Part shown: piece by piece, positions 1 to 10,100 of the stretch
Position numbering within the stretch: position 1 is the stretch's first letter
Layout of the letters: each line of letters starts with the position of its first letter
Assembly (NCBI RefSeq): GCF_900096565.1
Contig: NZ_FMYP01000036.1
Location: 1-41,607 of the forward strand
Length of the DNA stretch: 41,607 nucleotides
Direction: 5' to 3'
Source: Williamwhitmania taraxaci
Lineage (GTDB): Bacteria; Bacteroidota; Bacteroidia; Bacteroidales; Williamwhitmaniaceae
Notes under the pieces: model-generated
Database searches by the model: none
Told to the model about the DNA's origin: nothing
Seen by the model: the letters and a program-made list of their open reading frames with translations, nothing else
Made by a program: the position numbers and the translations under genes

Positions 1-1
1 A

Positions 2-313
2 AACAACGTGGCGTGCCGTTTCGATACCGCTGTCAACAGGATAATGAGAGGCGTGTCAACGAAGTATCTACAGAACTATTCGAATTGGTTTGTCGCGGTA
101 GAAAGGGCAAAGAAGGAGAAATCCTCACCGGAAAAGGTAGGCCGGCAGCTGTTGAAACGCTACCAAGCATGGGATCTATTTACAAACATTGAAGCGCATT
201 ACAAGAGTTTCATACAAGCCTACTCAGAGCGCACCTACCGATGTCCAGTGAAACGGTCGTGGAAGTCGCAAAATTGGAATAGTGGAGTAATTCAGGTTAG
301 TGCAGCATTTTAA
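2..313 (+). CDS. C-terminal fragment of a transposase (cut by window edge)
   Basis: The reading frame is open from the first base of the window, so the gene begins outside; the GTG at position 8 is probably internal. The protein contains the motif GVSTKYLQNYxNWF and ends in a basic stretch (residues like RTYRCPVKRSWKSQNW). These features resemble the C-terminal tail of DDE transposases of the IS1595/ISXO2-like type that I know from Bacteroidota, but the catalytic DDE core is not in the window and the family call is tentative. The downstream end of the element should lie between the stop codon and about position 388. I cannot identify the terminal repeat with certainty; a small palindrome (AGCATT TT AATGCT) overlaps the stop codon. 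Confidence 0.6.
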   Translation, partial: NNVACRFDTAVNRIMRGVSTKYLQNYSNWFVAVERAKKEKSSPEKVGRQLLKRYQAWDLFTNIEAHYKSFIQAYSERTYRCPVKRSWKSQNWNSGVIQVSAAF

Positions 314-388
314 TGCTAACAAAATATTATCAACAACATTTTTTTAGATTACAGCCAATAAGTTTAAAAAGAAAAAACATAAGCAAAA

Positions 389-3148
389 CTATTGATCGAT
401 TCTATAATACTTTAATTCTCCAACTGAGGTAACGCGGAGTGCACCAACAATGTTGTTTTTCTCCGAGGCTTTTACAACAGTGGGCGAGAACATGCTTTCC
501 ATGGGAAAACCTGGAAAAACGGAGCCATCACCCTTTATTACATAAGCCTTTCCCTCGTCGGTAATTACTGAAAGCAGGGGTTTACCCTTAGATCCCGGAT
601 TAAACAAAACCGGATTTTCAGTAATACTCCCTTCCAATTTCGAAGTAAACAACTTGTCGCCACCCGGGCCGAACGCTGTCAACTCATTTTCGTTGGCAAA
701 GATAAACTCACTTTTCTTATCTCCTGTAATATCGCTATAGCAGAATTGATAATTTTTATTAAAAGAGGCAGATAATAGATCGAATACTTTGCCGTCGGGG
801 GTAATCTTAAACACATTGCCCTCTTTGTCGGCAATTACTAAACCATTGCCATCGTCGGAGGCATAGCATTGTGTGTTTAAGCCTGGAGTAATGGCTTTCT
901 GAAGCTTTAAGCGCTCCTTGCCCCTACGGTCGAGGAAGTAGTAGCGGATCCCATCGTTGATGCAAATATAGTCCTTGGCACCCTGCCCGATAAAGTTTAC
1001 GGGCGTAGTAACCAGCCCACCGGTATTCTTGAACCTCCACCCCTGCACTTCCTTCCCATTCTTGTCGAAAAGCAAGACGCGACCATCGGCCACGGGAACA
1101 AAGATGCGGAACTCGCCATTGTTATCGTAATCGAAGAGTGAGGCAGGACCTGTGGCTGGCGACGGAAGTGCAATAGGGAATCCATCTACGATATCGCCAT
1201 TTCGGTCGATTAGGTATATACTGTTTTTGGTGGTAAAGAAAAGTTGCAGCTTATAATTCTTGAAAAAGTCGACACAAAGCATATCCCCCACCAATCGATC
1301 GGCGACCTGCACCTTCCACAGCAACGATCCATCGATTCCCAAGAGGTAAACCTTATTGGAAATGTCTTGAAACGCCAGTTCGGCAGCCTTTGTTTTGTGA
1401 TTTTTGAAGACAAAAGGACGCGAAGCAAGCAAGGTATCGGCGCGGAAGGTCCACTCCGCAGCAGTGGTGTTGTCCTTCTTGCCTGCCCTCGTAGAGAGGA
1501 ATACATTGGTAAAGAGCTTCCCCTTGAGCGATCGTAGCTGAATGCCAAGACCACCAATGTTATCGAATATGCAGGTATGTTTGCTCAGCTCCTTTTCGAG
1601 TGGACTGTCGGCAAGCAGCTGTAGCAGCGATTTGCCTTCGGCGGGATTGAAGAAGAAGAAGACATTCCCCATGGAGGCCGCATACTGACTAATTGAGCTA
1701 TAGGATGGACTATTCTTTAGCTTATCGGGCGAAGCCATGGCTTCGAGGAAGAACTTTGCTCCAGCCGGATCGGAAATTGTAAAAAAGTAGTTTTCGTAGA
1801 ATCCCGCAGCAACCTCATCGAATGAAAAGAGCAGGTTTCCAAAGATTGCCTTGGAGAAATCGGTAAACGAAAGCTTGTATATGGGTAGCTTCTCGCCTCC
1901 CACCGTTACATCACCCGCCGACGACGAAACATTAACTTCGCGTGTGTAGTTGGAGAAATTCTCCTTTGCTAGCACACGAGCGGTTTCGGCATCGCCAAGT
2001 GTATAGAGATTTACCCAGCATCCACCGTTCTCGAGGCTCTCGTTACGGTAGAAAAGACTAGTTACCACTGCGGGTTTTGCTACACGAAAGAACCGTTCGA
2101 TATCGAATCGATGGTCGTTGGAAAGCACCTTAAGGCGCAAATTGTGATTGTATAGCTTATTATCCTTATCGAGATTGCTCTTGATATTGGACGATAAATC
2201 GTTGAAGTCGGCAATCCCGTAGCTTACAAAGCAACCAACCGAGGCTGGAAGGGCATCGGCAATGGTAACCGGCTGGGGATCCTGATTTAAAAAAATGCGG
2301 AAAAGTTTGTTGGTAGAGTCGCTTGCCATGCTAAACCCATTTCCAATAAGAGCGTCGGGACGGGTAAACCCATCGAGGGCAATCCAATCGGTGAGGGTAT
2401 TCAACACCTTTATCTGACGCATTTGGGAGTTAAGGAGCAGTGGCTGTATGAGGCTGGAGAACTTCGCACCATTTACCATTATATTAATCGCCGATTTATC
2501 GCCAAGGGTATTCCAAAGCGATTTGAATGCGGGGCTACGGATTAAGGATTCGCCGGAGGCCAGCTGCCGAATGGATGTTTCCACAATAAGACGGCTGGAA
2601 GAGATAATGGCAAGGCGGTTGCATATGGTGTAGTAAAAATCGAAAGGAAAACCAGTACCTGGCACAACATGCACGATGGTGCTGCCTTGATATTCGCCTT
2701 TTGCCATTTTTGCGCCCTTGCCTATGAGGTAGGCATCGAGCGAAGCAATGGTATGATCGCGCAAATCGGGAGGGAGCTGGATGTAATAGCCCATGCGGTT
2801 GCCCCCTTTGCCCAAAGCATGTATCGACACGAAAAGATTGGAGGAAGTAAACAGTGTGTTTAATGCATCGTTGCCGAGAGCGAGACTTTTGGCCGTTTTG
2901 TGGTTACGAACAAATTCAGCAAACCAATCGACCTCATCGAAGATGGAACCAACCCCCTCAATTTCCTGTTGGAAGTTGATGAGCTTATCGGCACTGGGGA
3001 AGCGCATCACCACAACAGCATCGGTGGGGATAGCCGCAATGGGCTCGCCCGAATTTTCGCTGTTATAAAAGATGGTAAAAAGGAATCCGATACCTAATAG
3101 CAGCACTACGAATGCTATGGCAATATAAATAATAGACCTACGCGACAT
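389..3148 (-). CDS. Membrane-anchored protein with DUF3352-like body and C-terminal beta-propeller-like repeats
   Basis: A 919-residue protein with one N-terminal membrane segment (about residues 5-26) and the rest presumably outside the cytoplasm. Residues about 35-560 resemble the bacterial DUF3352-type proteins (start IPTDAVVVMRFPSADKL, many paired hydrophobic beta segments). From about residue 600 the sequence changes to repeated blade-like units with motifs such as DGSLLWKV, DRNGDIVDGFP, DYDNNGEFRIFV and GDGSVFPGFP, typical of PQQ/VCBS-like beta-propellers. No catalytic motif is visible and I know no function. It is transcribed alone, from a good Bacteroidota-type promoter 22 bases upstream, and ends about 76 bases from the transposase remnant. 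The combination suggests a surface or periplasmic structural or binding protein; that is inference. Confidence 0.8.
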   Translation of the reverse strand: MSRRSIIYIAIAFVVLLLGIGFLFTIFYNSENSGEPIAAIPTDAVVVMRFPSADKLINFQQEIEGVGSIFDEVDWFAEFVRNHKTAKSLALGNDALNTLFTSSNLFVSIHALGKGGNRMGYYIQLPPDLRDHTIASLDAYLIGKGAKMAKGEYQGSTIVHVVPGTGFPFDFYYTICNRLAIISSSRLIVETSIRQLASGESLIRSPAFKSLWNTLGDKSAINIMVNGAKFSSLIQPLLLNSQMRQIKVLNTLTDWIALDGFTRPDALIGNGFSMASDSTNKLFRIFLNQDPQPVTIADALPASVGCFVSYGIADFNDLSSNIKSNLDKDNKLYNHNLRLKVLSNDHRFDIERFFRVAKPAVVTSLFYRNESLENGGCWVNLYTLGDAETARVLAKENFSNYTREVNVSSSAGDVTVGGEKLPIYKLSFTDFSKAIFGNLLFSFDEVAAGFYENYFFTISDPAGAKFFLEAMASPDKLKNSPSYSSISQYAASMGNVFFFFNPAEGKSLLQLLADSPLEKELSKHTCIFDNIGGLGIQLRSLKGKLFTNVFLSTRAGKKDNTTAAEWTFRADTLLASRPFVFKNHKTKAAELAFQDISNKVYLLGIDGSLLWKVQVADRLVGDMLCVDFFKNYKLQLFFTTKNSIYLIDRNGDIVDGFPIALPSPATGPASLFDYDNNGEFRIFVPVADGRVLLFDKNGKEVQGWRFKNTGGLVTTPVNFIGQGAKDYICINDGIRYYFLDRRGKERLKLQKAITPGLNTQCYASDDGNGLVIADKEGNVFKITPDGKVFDLLSASFNKNYQFCYSDITGDKKSEFIFANENELTAFGPGGDKLFTSKLEGSITENPVLFNPGSKGKPLLSVITDEGKAYVIKGDGSVFPGFPMESMFSPTVVKASEKNNIVGALRVTSVGELKYYRIDQ

Positions 3149-3169
3149 ACTGTTTCTCTATATACCTTA

Positions 3170-3200
3170 CAAAGTTAAGGTTTAACCCCACCACTTCAAA
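3170..3200 (-). promoter_or_regulatory. Bacteroidota-type promoter for the 919-residue protein
   Basis: On the minus strand there is a -33 box TTTG (3197-3200), a 19-base spacer and a -7 box TAACTTTG (3170-3177). This matches the TTTG-N19-TAnnTTTG consensus known for the primary sigma factor of Bacteroidota. The ATG at 3148 follows after about 20 bases, so the leader would be short. Confidence 0.65.
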
Positions 3201-3360
3201 AGAAAATGAAAGAAAGGCGATGAAAAGGATTGCGTGACTCAAGAATAGAACCATTTAACGATTCCACGTTTGAATAGGATTCGTCCTACTTAGTGTTGGA
3301 TGCTAACAAATACTGCTAAGTTTGAATATAACTGGCAAGATTAATATGATTCGATGACAT

Positions 3361-3505
3361 AAAAGGTTGATCGCCGCTATGCGGCATTTTTCCTATTTCT
3401 CCGATAAAATCGGAATCTCCGTGTCACTCCGACTTTTCCCTTGATGGATAAGATACAAAAGATCAAGCCTTGCCTGCTCGCCGACCCTTTTCGGCCTTGC
3501 GAGCT
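3361..3505. other. Gene-free stretch with a series of four hairpins, possible dispersed repeat
   Basis: The interval 3149-3836 has no convincing gene. Inside it four inverted repeats follow each other: GCCGC/GCGGC (3373-3377, 3381-3385, followed by ATTTTT like a terminator), CCGAT/ATCGG (3401-3413), CTTGAT/ATCAAG (3440-3445, 3462-3467) and CTCGCCGA pairing with TCGG and CGAG (3477-3503). It lies between two divergent genes and outside their probable promoters. The text resembles intergenic sequence I associate with other Bacteroidota genomes, so a dispersed element is likely, but I cannot confirm copies. The remainder of the gap shows nothing I can name; a weak -7-like box TATCTTTA (near 3769) precedes the sensor kinase gene. 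Confidence 0.4.
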
Positions 3506-3836
3506 AAAACGGCGAAACTTGCTGCGCTAAGTTTGTATAAAAAGGGGAACTAGTTTGGAATTAAGGCGCGAAGTACTGGCCTACTCACCAACAATTAGGA
3601 ATAAACCGAAGTAAAGCCTAAAATACTATAATGATCAGAAATTAGCCAGAAAAAGAAATTAGGATAAAGGCGAAACACTGAGAAATGCCCCATCTATTGT
3701 TGGCAAATAAGGTATAGCGTCTTACAGCGAAATAAACCAACAACCGTTGCTAGTTCTCCAATTCTTCCTATCTTTAAGGCACTTGCAAATGAGTAACCCA
3801 TCGTTTAGGTAGTTATTCCTACAATAACAATTGTAC

Positions 3837-5627
3837 ATGGATAGAATTACATATTTACGAAAACCCCAATTCGTATCAGTATTACTGCTTTTTATACTTG
3901 CCTTGCCTATCCAGGCTAGACCCCAACCTGTATCCCCAGCCAATCAATCGGATTCCATCATAATGTTCGGTGGGGATTTCGAATACCCACCCTTTGAATA
4001 CTTAAATGCGGAAGGAAAGCCGGAAGGGTTCAACATTGACATAGCCAGGGCCGTTGCAAAAGAGATGGGGCTCAATATCAACATAACGCTGGGACCTTGG
4101 TCGGAGGTTCGAAAAAACATTGAGGCTGGCAAAACGGACGCACTAATGGGGATGTTCTATTCCTCCGAACGTGACAAGAAGGTTGATTTCTCCATTCCAC
4201 ACTTCATCGCCTCCTACTCTCTTTTTGTGAGGGATGGTTCTGAGATAAAAGGATTGAGTGATCTAAAAAGCAGCACAGCCATTGCACAACTAGGCGATTT
4301 AGGCCACGATTACCTAGTAGAGACACAGGTAGCAAAAAACATTATCACCAAGAGCAACTGGGTGGAGACCCTCAAATCGCTCTCGAATGGAGAGGGCGAT
4401 TGTGCGATAGTCTCGCGGATTCAAGGGGTGATTTTAATAAAACAACTCAACCTAAAAAACATTCACTCGGTAGGGCCTCCTTTCCTGCAACGGAAGTATT
4501 GCATGGCAGTGAAAGAGGGAAACTCGAACTTACTAGCAAAATTCAACGAAGGGCTGAGTATCCTAAAAACAACAGGAGAATTTGATGAGATCTACGAGAA
4601 TTGGTTCGGACTCTATGAAAGAAAAACAATGTCGACATGGGAAGCACTATCCTTTCTTGCATGGTTCTTACTTCCTTTGGTTGGAGTAGCATTGCTCGGC
4701 GTTGCATGGCTCTGGATGCTTCGGAAACAAGTACGACGAAAAACACTGGAATTACAGTTGGAGGTAAAGGAGCGTCAATTGAACGAACAGAAGTTGGTGG
4801 AAAGCAAGCACCAATTAAAACTACAAAACGAAGAGTATGAAACGCTTTACCAATCAGTAAAAAAGCAAAATGCCATTATTGAAACCATAAACTCGCAGTT
4901 GGTGCAAGCCAAAGAAAAGGCAGAAGAGAACGATCAACTGAAATCGGCGTTTCTGGCCAACATGAGCCATGAAATACGAACACCATTAAATGGGATTGTG
5001 GGATTCTCCGCACTTTTATCCAATGGGAATTTATCTCAAATTAAACGAGATCAGTATGTCGCTGTTGTAACCAACTGTTCTGATAGGTTACTTACACTTT
5101 TAACTGATATTCTCGACATTTCAAAAATAGAAACAGGCCAAATTACATTGACGTTTAGCCCGGTCATGCTGGATGAAGTTTTTTCGGAAGTCTTTACGCT
5201 CTTCTATCCACAAACCGAACTGAAGAAAATAGAATTAACCTATACCGGCATGGACGACCAATCGTCAATTATGGTTTACACCGACAGACAACGTCTCTTT
5301 CAAATACTGATTAATCTACTCAGCAATGCAATGAAATTCACCTACTCAGGAGAAATATCATTTGGATATAAGGTTGATGGATCGCAAGTTTGTTGCTTTG
5401 TAAAGGATATGGGAGTGGGTATCGAGCCAGAATATTTAGATAAAATTTTCGGACGCTTTAGCCAAGGTAATCCTACACATCCTAACCAAGGAGGAACAGG
5501 GCTAGGTTTAGCCATTGTCAAAAGTCTTGTTACACTACTCGGTGGAAAAATATGGGTTGAATCGGAAGTAGGCAGAGGATCAACATTCTTCTTTACACTA
5601 CCGTTGCAACCAAAACAAGACAAATGA
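3837..5627 (+). CDS. Hybrid sensor histidine kinase with periplasmic solute-binding-protein sensor
   Basis: A 596-residue protein if started at the ATG at 3837; an in-frame TTG six bases upstream is less likely. It has a signal peptide (residues 1-28), a family 3 extracellular solute-binding (PBPb, amino-acid-binding-like) domain (about 40-260), one membrane span (about 275-300), a coiled coil (305-360), a HisKA domain with the phospho-accepting His378 in FLANMSHEIRTPLNG, and a HATPase domain with N box (LINLLSNAMKFT), G1 (DMGVGI), F box (IFGRFSQ) and G2 (GGTGLGLAIVKSL). It should sense a small ligand in the periplasm and autophosphorylate in the cytoplasm. No receiver domain follows the kinase and no response regulator lies in the window, so its partner is unknown. 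The gene stands alone. The 270 bases downstream show nothing clear. Confidence 0.9.
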   Translation: MDRITYLRKPQFVSVLLLFILALPIQARPQPVSPANQSDSIIMFGGDFEYPPFEYLNAEGKPEGFNIDIARAVAKEMGLNINITLGPWSEVRKNIEAGKTDALMGMFYSSERDKKVDFSIPHFIASYSLFVRDGSEIKGLSDLKSSTAIAQLGDLGHDYLVETQVAKNIITKSNWVETLKSLSNGEGDCAIVSRIQGVILIKQLNLKNIHSVGPPFLQRKYCMAVKEGNSNLLAKFNEGLSILKTTGEFDEIYENWFGLYERKTMSTWEALSFLAWFLLPLVGVALLGVAWLWMLRKQVRRKTLELQLEVKERQLNEQKLVESKHQLKLQNEEYETLYQSVKKQNAIIETINSQLVQAKEKAEENDQLKSAFLANMSHEIRTPLNGIVGFSALLSNGNLSQIKRDQYVAVVTNCSDRLLTLLTDILDISKIETGQITLTFSPVMLDEVFSEVFTLFYPQTELKKIELTYTGMDDQSSIMVYTDRQRLFQILINLLSNAMKFTYSGEISFGYKVDGSQVCCFVKDMGVGIEPEYLDKIFGRFSQGNPTHPNQGGTGLGLAIVKSLVTLLGGKIWVESEVGRGSTFFFTLPLQPKQDK

Positions 5628-5897
5628 ATTAAATAAGTAATGCGTCAAAATAAACCCAATAAACAGGGTCTTAAAAATAAACATTTTACTGACAGAGCAT
5701 AACATACTCGATATTTGGCAAACTAAGGAACAATAATCACACCTCTCTGATATTAAATGTGCTTGAAAAAACCAACTTCTACTGCAACTTAGGATTAAAT
5801 TTGCAGCAAAAGTTGGATAAAATCAAGATCGGTTCAATTCCTTCTGATGGCTCATAATACCATTTCGAATAGACGCTCCTAAGCAAAGGAAATAGCT

Positions 5898-7184
5898 CTA
5901 CAACTCGATATCCCAAATACCGGCAGCCCTTTCGAGTTCAACCAATGCTTCATTGCATTTATACAATGTTTCGTAGTAAGCGGTTTGCAGATCATTATAG
6001 GTTCGCTGAGCATTCAGAACTTCGAGCAAGGACGTCTCTCCTCTTGAGTAGCTATACATCTTTCCATTCAATACCATTTTTGCCTGATCCAAGAGTCCCT
6101 GGTTATAACTCCCTACCTGTTTGCATAAAGAAGTGTATTGATTATATGCCTGTAGAACTTCAGTTTGAATTTTCATTTCTACCTTTTTATAGAGCAATTC
6201 ACCTTGTTCTATTTGAAATTTAGCAATTTTAATTTCGCCCTTATTAAAATTAGAAAACTTTAACGGAATGGCTATCCCAGCAAATATTTCAGTTGCATTA
6301 GGAGAAGATGATCCCGTATTCAAATAAGAATTTTTCGTCCCCGTTTTCAAATCGATATCCATCATTCTTTCTCGCCTAGTTAAGATCAAGGAATTTTGAT
6401 TATACGTCAGATTGCTTTTTGCCGCCAACAAATCGGCCCTACTATTCAAAGCATTTGTTAGAAGTTCATCTATAGCAAAATGCCGCCGAGTCATTTCAAA
6501 TTTTCCAACTGGAAAGAAGAGCGTATCCGAAATATATGTACCCGTTTTAGTGGAAAGATTAATAAATGAATTATTTCGTTCTACTTCAATCTGGAAGAGA
6601 TCATTCCGTAAAACACCTGCTTCAATCTTACTTTGCGTTGCATCAATAGCATTGATACTCCCAAGGCTAAACCGCACACTATCACCATCGGATAATTCTT
6701 TCATTGTCTGATAAGAATTTAGCATTACTCGAAACAAGTAATTTTGCTTTAATGCAGCTAAATAATCAAGGGTTGCATCGGCCTGTAGATTTCGTAGGTA
6801 ATCGAGAAGCATCGCATTAGCGACGGAACGCTCACTCTTTGCAAGATTGATACGTGCCTTGCGCTTCTGTCCAAGCTCAAAGGTTTTGGAAATCTCCGCT
6901 GATAATGAATAATTCTCCTCGTCTCGCGACCAATCAAAAGCGAGGGATGGATTCTGAAAAACCTTTGCTGCTTCAATTTTTGCATCGGCAATGTTGATAC
7001 TATACTTTTCAACGGCATATTCGAGATTGCCGCGGACCACCATGGACAAATAATCGGTATAGCTCAGGTTGATCCTATTGAACGACGTATCCACCTGTGA
7101 GAAGGCCAAACTTGACAAGGCTAAAAGAGCAGAAAAGCATAGCCCAATGCGCGCCATTCTATTGAAATATTTCTGTTTAATCAT
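5898..7184 (-). CDS. CusC/TolC-like outer-membrane channel of a heavy-metal efflux system
   Basis: 428 residues from the ATG at 7184. This start is chosen because the strong Shine-Dalgarno-like AGGAGG lies just upstream and because the start overlaps the stop of the pump gene by 8 bases (ATGATTAA), which implies translational coupling. A signal peptide (to about residue 30, ending in LSSLAFSQ) is followed by two repeats of long amphipathic helices as in the OEP/TolC family, with typical segments such as AKSNLTYNQNSLILTRRERMM and YSRGETSLLEVLNAQRTYNDL. There is no lipobox. Known role of the family: trimeric channel through the outer membrane that docks to an RND pump with its adaptor. It is the last gene of the His-rich/CusB/CusA/CusC operon. 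Confidence 0.9.
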   Translation of the reverse strand: MIKQKYFNRMARIGLCFSALLALSSLAFSQVDTSFNRINLSYTDYLSMVVRGNLEYAVEKYSINIADAKIEAAKVFQNPSLAFDWSRDEENYSLSAEISKTFELGQKRKARINLAKSERSVANAMLLDYLRNLQADATLDYLAALKQNYLFRVMLNSYQTMKELSDGDSVRFSLGSINAIDATQSKIEAGVLRNDLFQIEVERNNSFINLSTKTGTYISDTLFFPVGKFEMTRRHFAIDELLTNALNSRADLLAAKSNLTYNQNSLILTRRERMMDIDLKTGTKNSYLNTGSSSPNATEIFAGIAIPLKFSNFNKGEIKIAKFQIEQGELLYKKVEMKIQTEVLQAYNQYTSLCKQVGSYNQGLLDQAKMVLNGKMYSYSRGETSLLEVLNAQRTYNDLQTAYYETLYKCNEALVELERAAGIWDIEL

Positions 7185-10100
7185 GGTTTTCCTCCTTCTT
7201 TTCCCAGCGTTTCTCAATCATATAATAAAGAGCCGGCAATACGTAAAGTGAGATAATAGTGGCGAAAAGCAATCCGTAAACAATCACCGTTGCAAGCGGA
7301 CGTTGAACATCGGAACCAATATTTGTTGAAATAGAAGCGGGAAACAGACCAACGATTGCCACCGTAGCAGTCATAACCACCGGCCTAAAACAATGACGCG
7401 CCCCAGTTGCAACGGCCTCCTTTAATTGCATGCCATGCTTGCGTAAACTATTTATACGCGAAAAAATAATCACCCCATTTTGTATGGAAACGCCAAACAA
7501 CGCTATAAAACCGACTGCCGACGATACATTCAAGGTCATCCCCCGTACATTCAAGGCAATCATACCACCAAACAATGCCAATGGAATTACGCCCATAAGC
7601 ACCGCAGCTTGCCGTATCTTACCAAAAGCTCCAAAAAGCAGTAGGAACATAACGGCCAATGCAAGAGGAACAATCAGAGCTAACCGGGCATAGGCGCGAT
7701 TTTGGTTCTCAAATTGACCACCCCATTCCACGCTATACTTCTCATGGTCATACGCAACTTCCTTTTCAATCTTTTCCTTGGCCTGCTTAAGAAACGAGGT
7801 GAGATCCGTACCCCTCAGATTAACGCTTACAGCGATATATCGCTTATTCATCTCTCGTGCAATGGTGCTTGCGCCTGTGGTAAGAACAACATCGGCCACC
7901 TGCGATAAAGGTATCTTAGCACCCGTAGATGAAGTCAGCATTAAGTTGCCAATTTTTTCGGGTGTATTGCGACTCTCCTCATCGTACCGGCATGTAATAT
8001 CATAAACCTTGTTGTCGATGAAAATTTGTGATATTGCTTTGCCTCCAATGGCAACCTCGATAAGCTCAGCAACATCCGATACATTTAGACCATACATTGC
8101 TATTTTATCGCGATTGGCATTAATAACCAATTGTGGCGCAGGCGGTTCTTGATCAATAATTAAATCTTCGGCACCGGGAATTTTTTTAATGGTTCGTAAA
8201 ACATCCTCGGTAATCCGCCGGGTTTCCTTAATATCACTACCAAATATTTTCACCGCCAAATCGCTGTGTGAACCGGCCATTTGATCCATAACCATATCGA
8301 TAATGGGTTGCGAAAACCCTACGGTATAGCCTGGCATTTTCTCAATATCGTGCTTTAACTCATCAATCAGATCCGATTTTGTTTTGCCGTTTTTCCACTC
8401 GCTATAAGGCTTTAACCCTATTGAACTTTCAACATGCGACTTGGAGAATGGCTCAGTACCTGCATCATCCCTACCGGTCTGGGTCATCACATAGGTTACC
8501 TCATCGTATCTTATTATATGATTTCTTAAGCTATCGTTCAATTCTTTCGCCTTCTCGAGCGTAATTCCTGGCGGGAGTTGCACTTGAAGCCAGAGCGAAC
8601 CTTCATCGAGATTGGGAAGAAAATCCTTACCTACGGTGAAAGAAAGGACAACCGAAGTAACAACAATGAACACCAATGGAATAAATATCTTTTTAGGCTT
8701 GCTCAATATTACTTTTGTATGCCCGGAAAATTTCAACGTAAGCTTTTCCAGCCATCGATTTTTATAGGTCTTTTGAGGTTTCCGGTAAACGGCATAGGTT
8801 AACCCCGGAATTAAAAGCAGTGCAACCAGCAATGCACCGATCAATGCAAAACCCAGCGTAAATGCCATTGGGGTGAAAAGTTTTTTCTCAATCCTTTCGA
8901 AGGCAAACAACGGAAGGTAAGCGGTAATAATAATTATCGTAGAAAAGAATACCGGTTTGGCCACTTCAAAAACCCGTTCGACTATGGATTGTGAATCCAA
9001 CTCCAATTCCGGATGATCTTCCCTCTTTTTGAGAATTGTTTCCATGGTAATGATGGCTCCTTCAATAATAATCCCGAAGTCGATTGCCCCAAGCGAGAGC
9101 AGATTCGCGGGAATATTAGTGAGTTGCATCAGGATAAAGGAAATCAGTAGCGCCAAAGGAATAGTAATAGCCACGATTAGGGCACCACGCCAACTGCCCA
9201 GAAATAGGATAAGAATGAAAAGGACTAATAACATTCCAAAAAGCAGCGTATGCGAAACGGTATTCAGGGTAGTATCCACCAACGTGGTTCTATCCATAAA
9301 AGGATGAATTGTAACTCCCTTAGGCAGTATAGAAGTATTTAACTCTTCCACTTTTTTATGAATTCCATCCAAAACAGTCGAAGGATTTTGACCCCTTAAA
9401 AGCTGTACAATTCCCTCGACACTTTCAGGATAATCGCGCTTCTTATCGGTATAACCAATAACACCCTTGCGTTCGAGCGTTCCATACTTTAACGTTCCTA
9501 TATCATTCAGATATACAGGTACGCCCTTCTCCGTTTTTACTACGATCTTGCCTAAATCAGCCAGATCTTTCACTAAACCGATACCTCGAATCACATAGCT
9601 CAAATCGCCACGGTTAAGCATACTGCCACCGGCATTTGCGTTGTTTTTCATGATATTATCGGTAACCTCCGAAAGCGACAATTTATATTGCTCTAACTTT
9701 GTAGGGTTAAGTTCGATCTGAAATTGCGTGGTTATTCCACCAAAGTTACTGACATCGGCAACTCCAGTAACCTGCTTCAGACTTGGTATGATTACCCATT
9801 TATTTAAATCGGTAAGTTCGCGTAAGTCGTGATTTTTGCCTTCAATAATATAACGGTAAATTTCACCAGTAGGGGACGTTAATGGATTCAAACCAGGGCT
9901 TGCTCCAAATGGCAACTCTACATCGGCTAATCGTTCCTGAACTCTCTGTCGCGCCCAGTAATCGTCGACCCCATCTTTAAAAACTAGCAATATGGATGAA
10001 ATTCCAAACGTATTTCGGCTACGCATGGTAACCAACCCAGGCAATCCATTTAGAGCGCGCTCGATAGGAATCGCAATTTGTTGTTCCACCTCCTCAGCCG

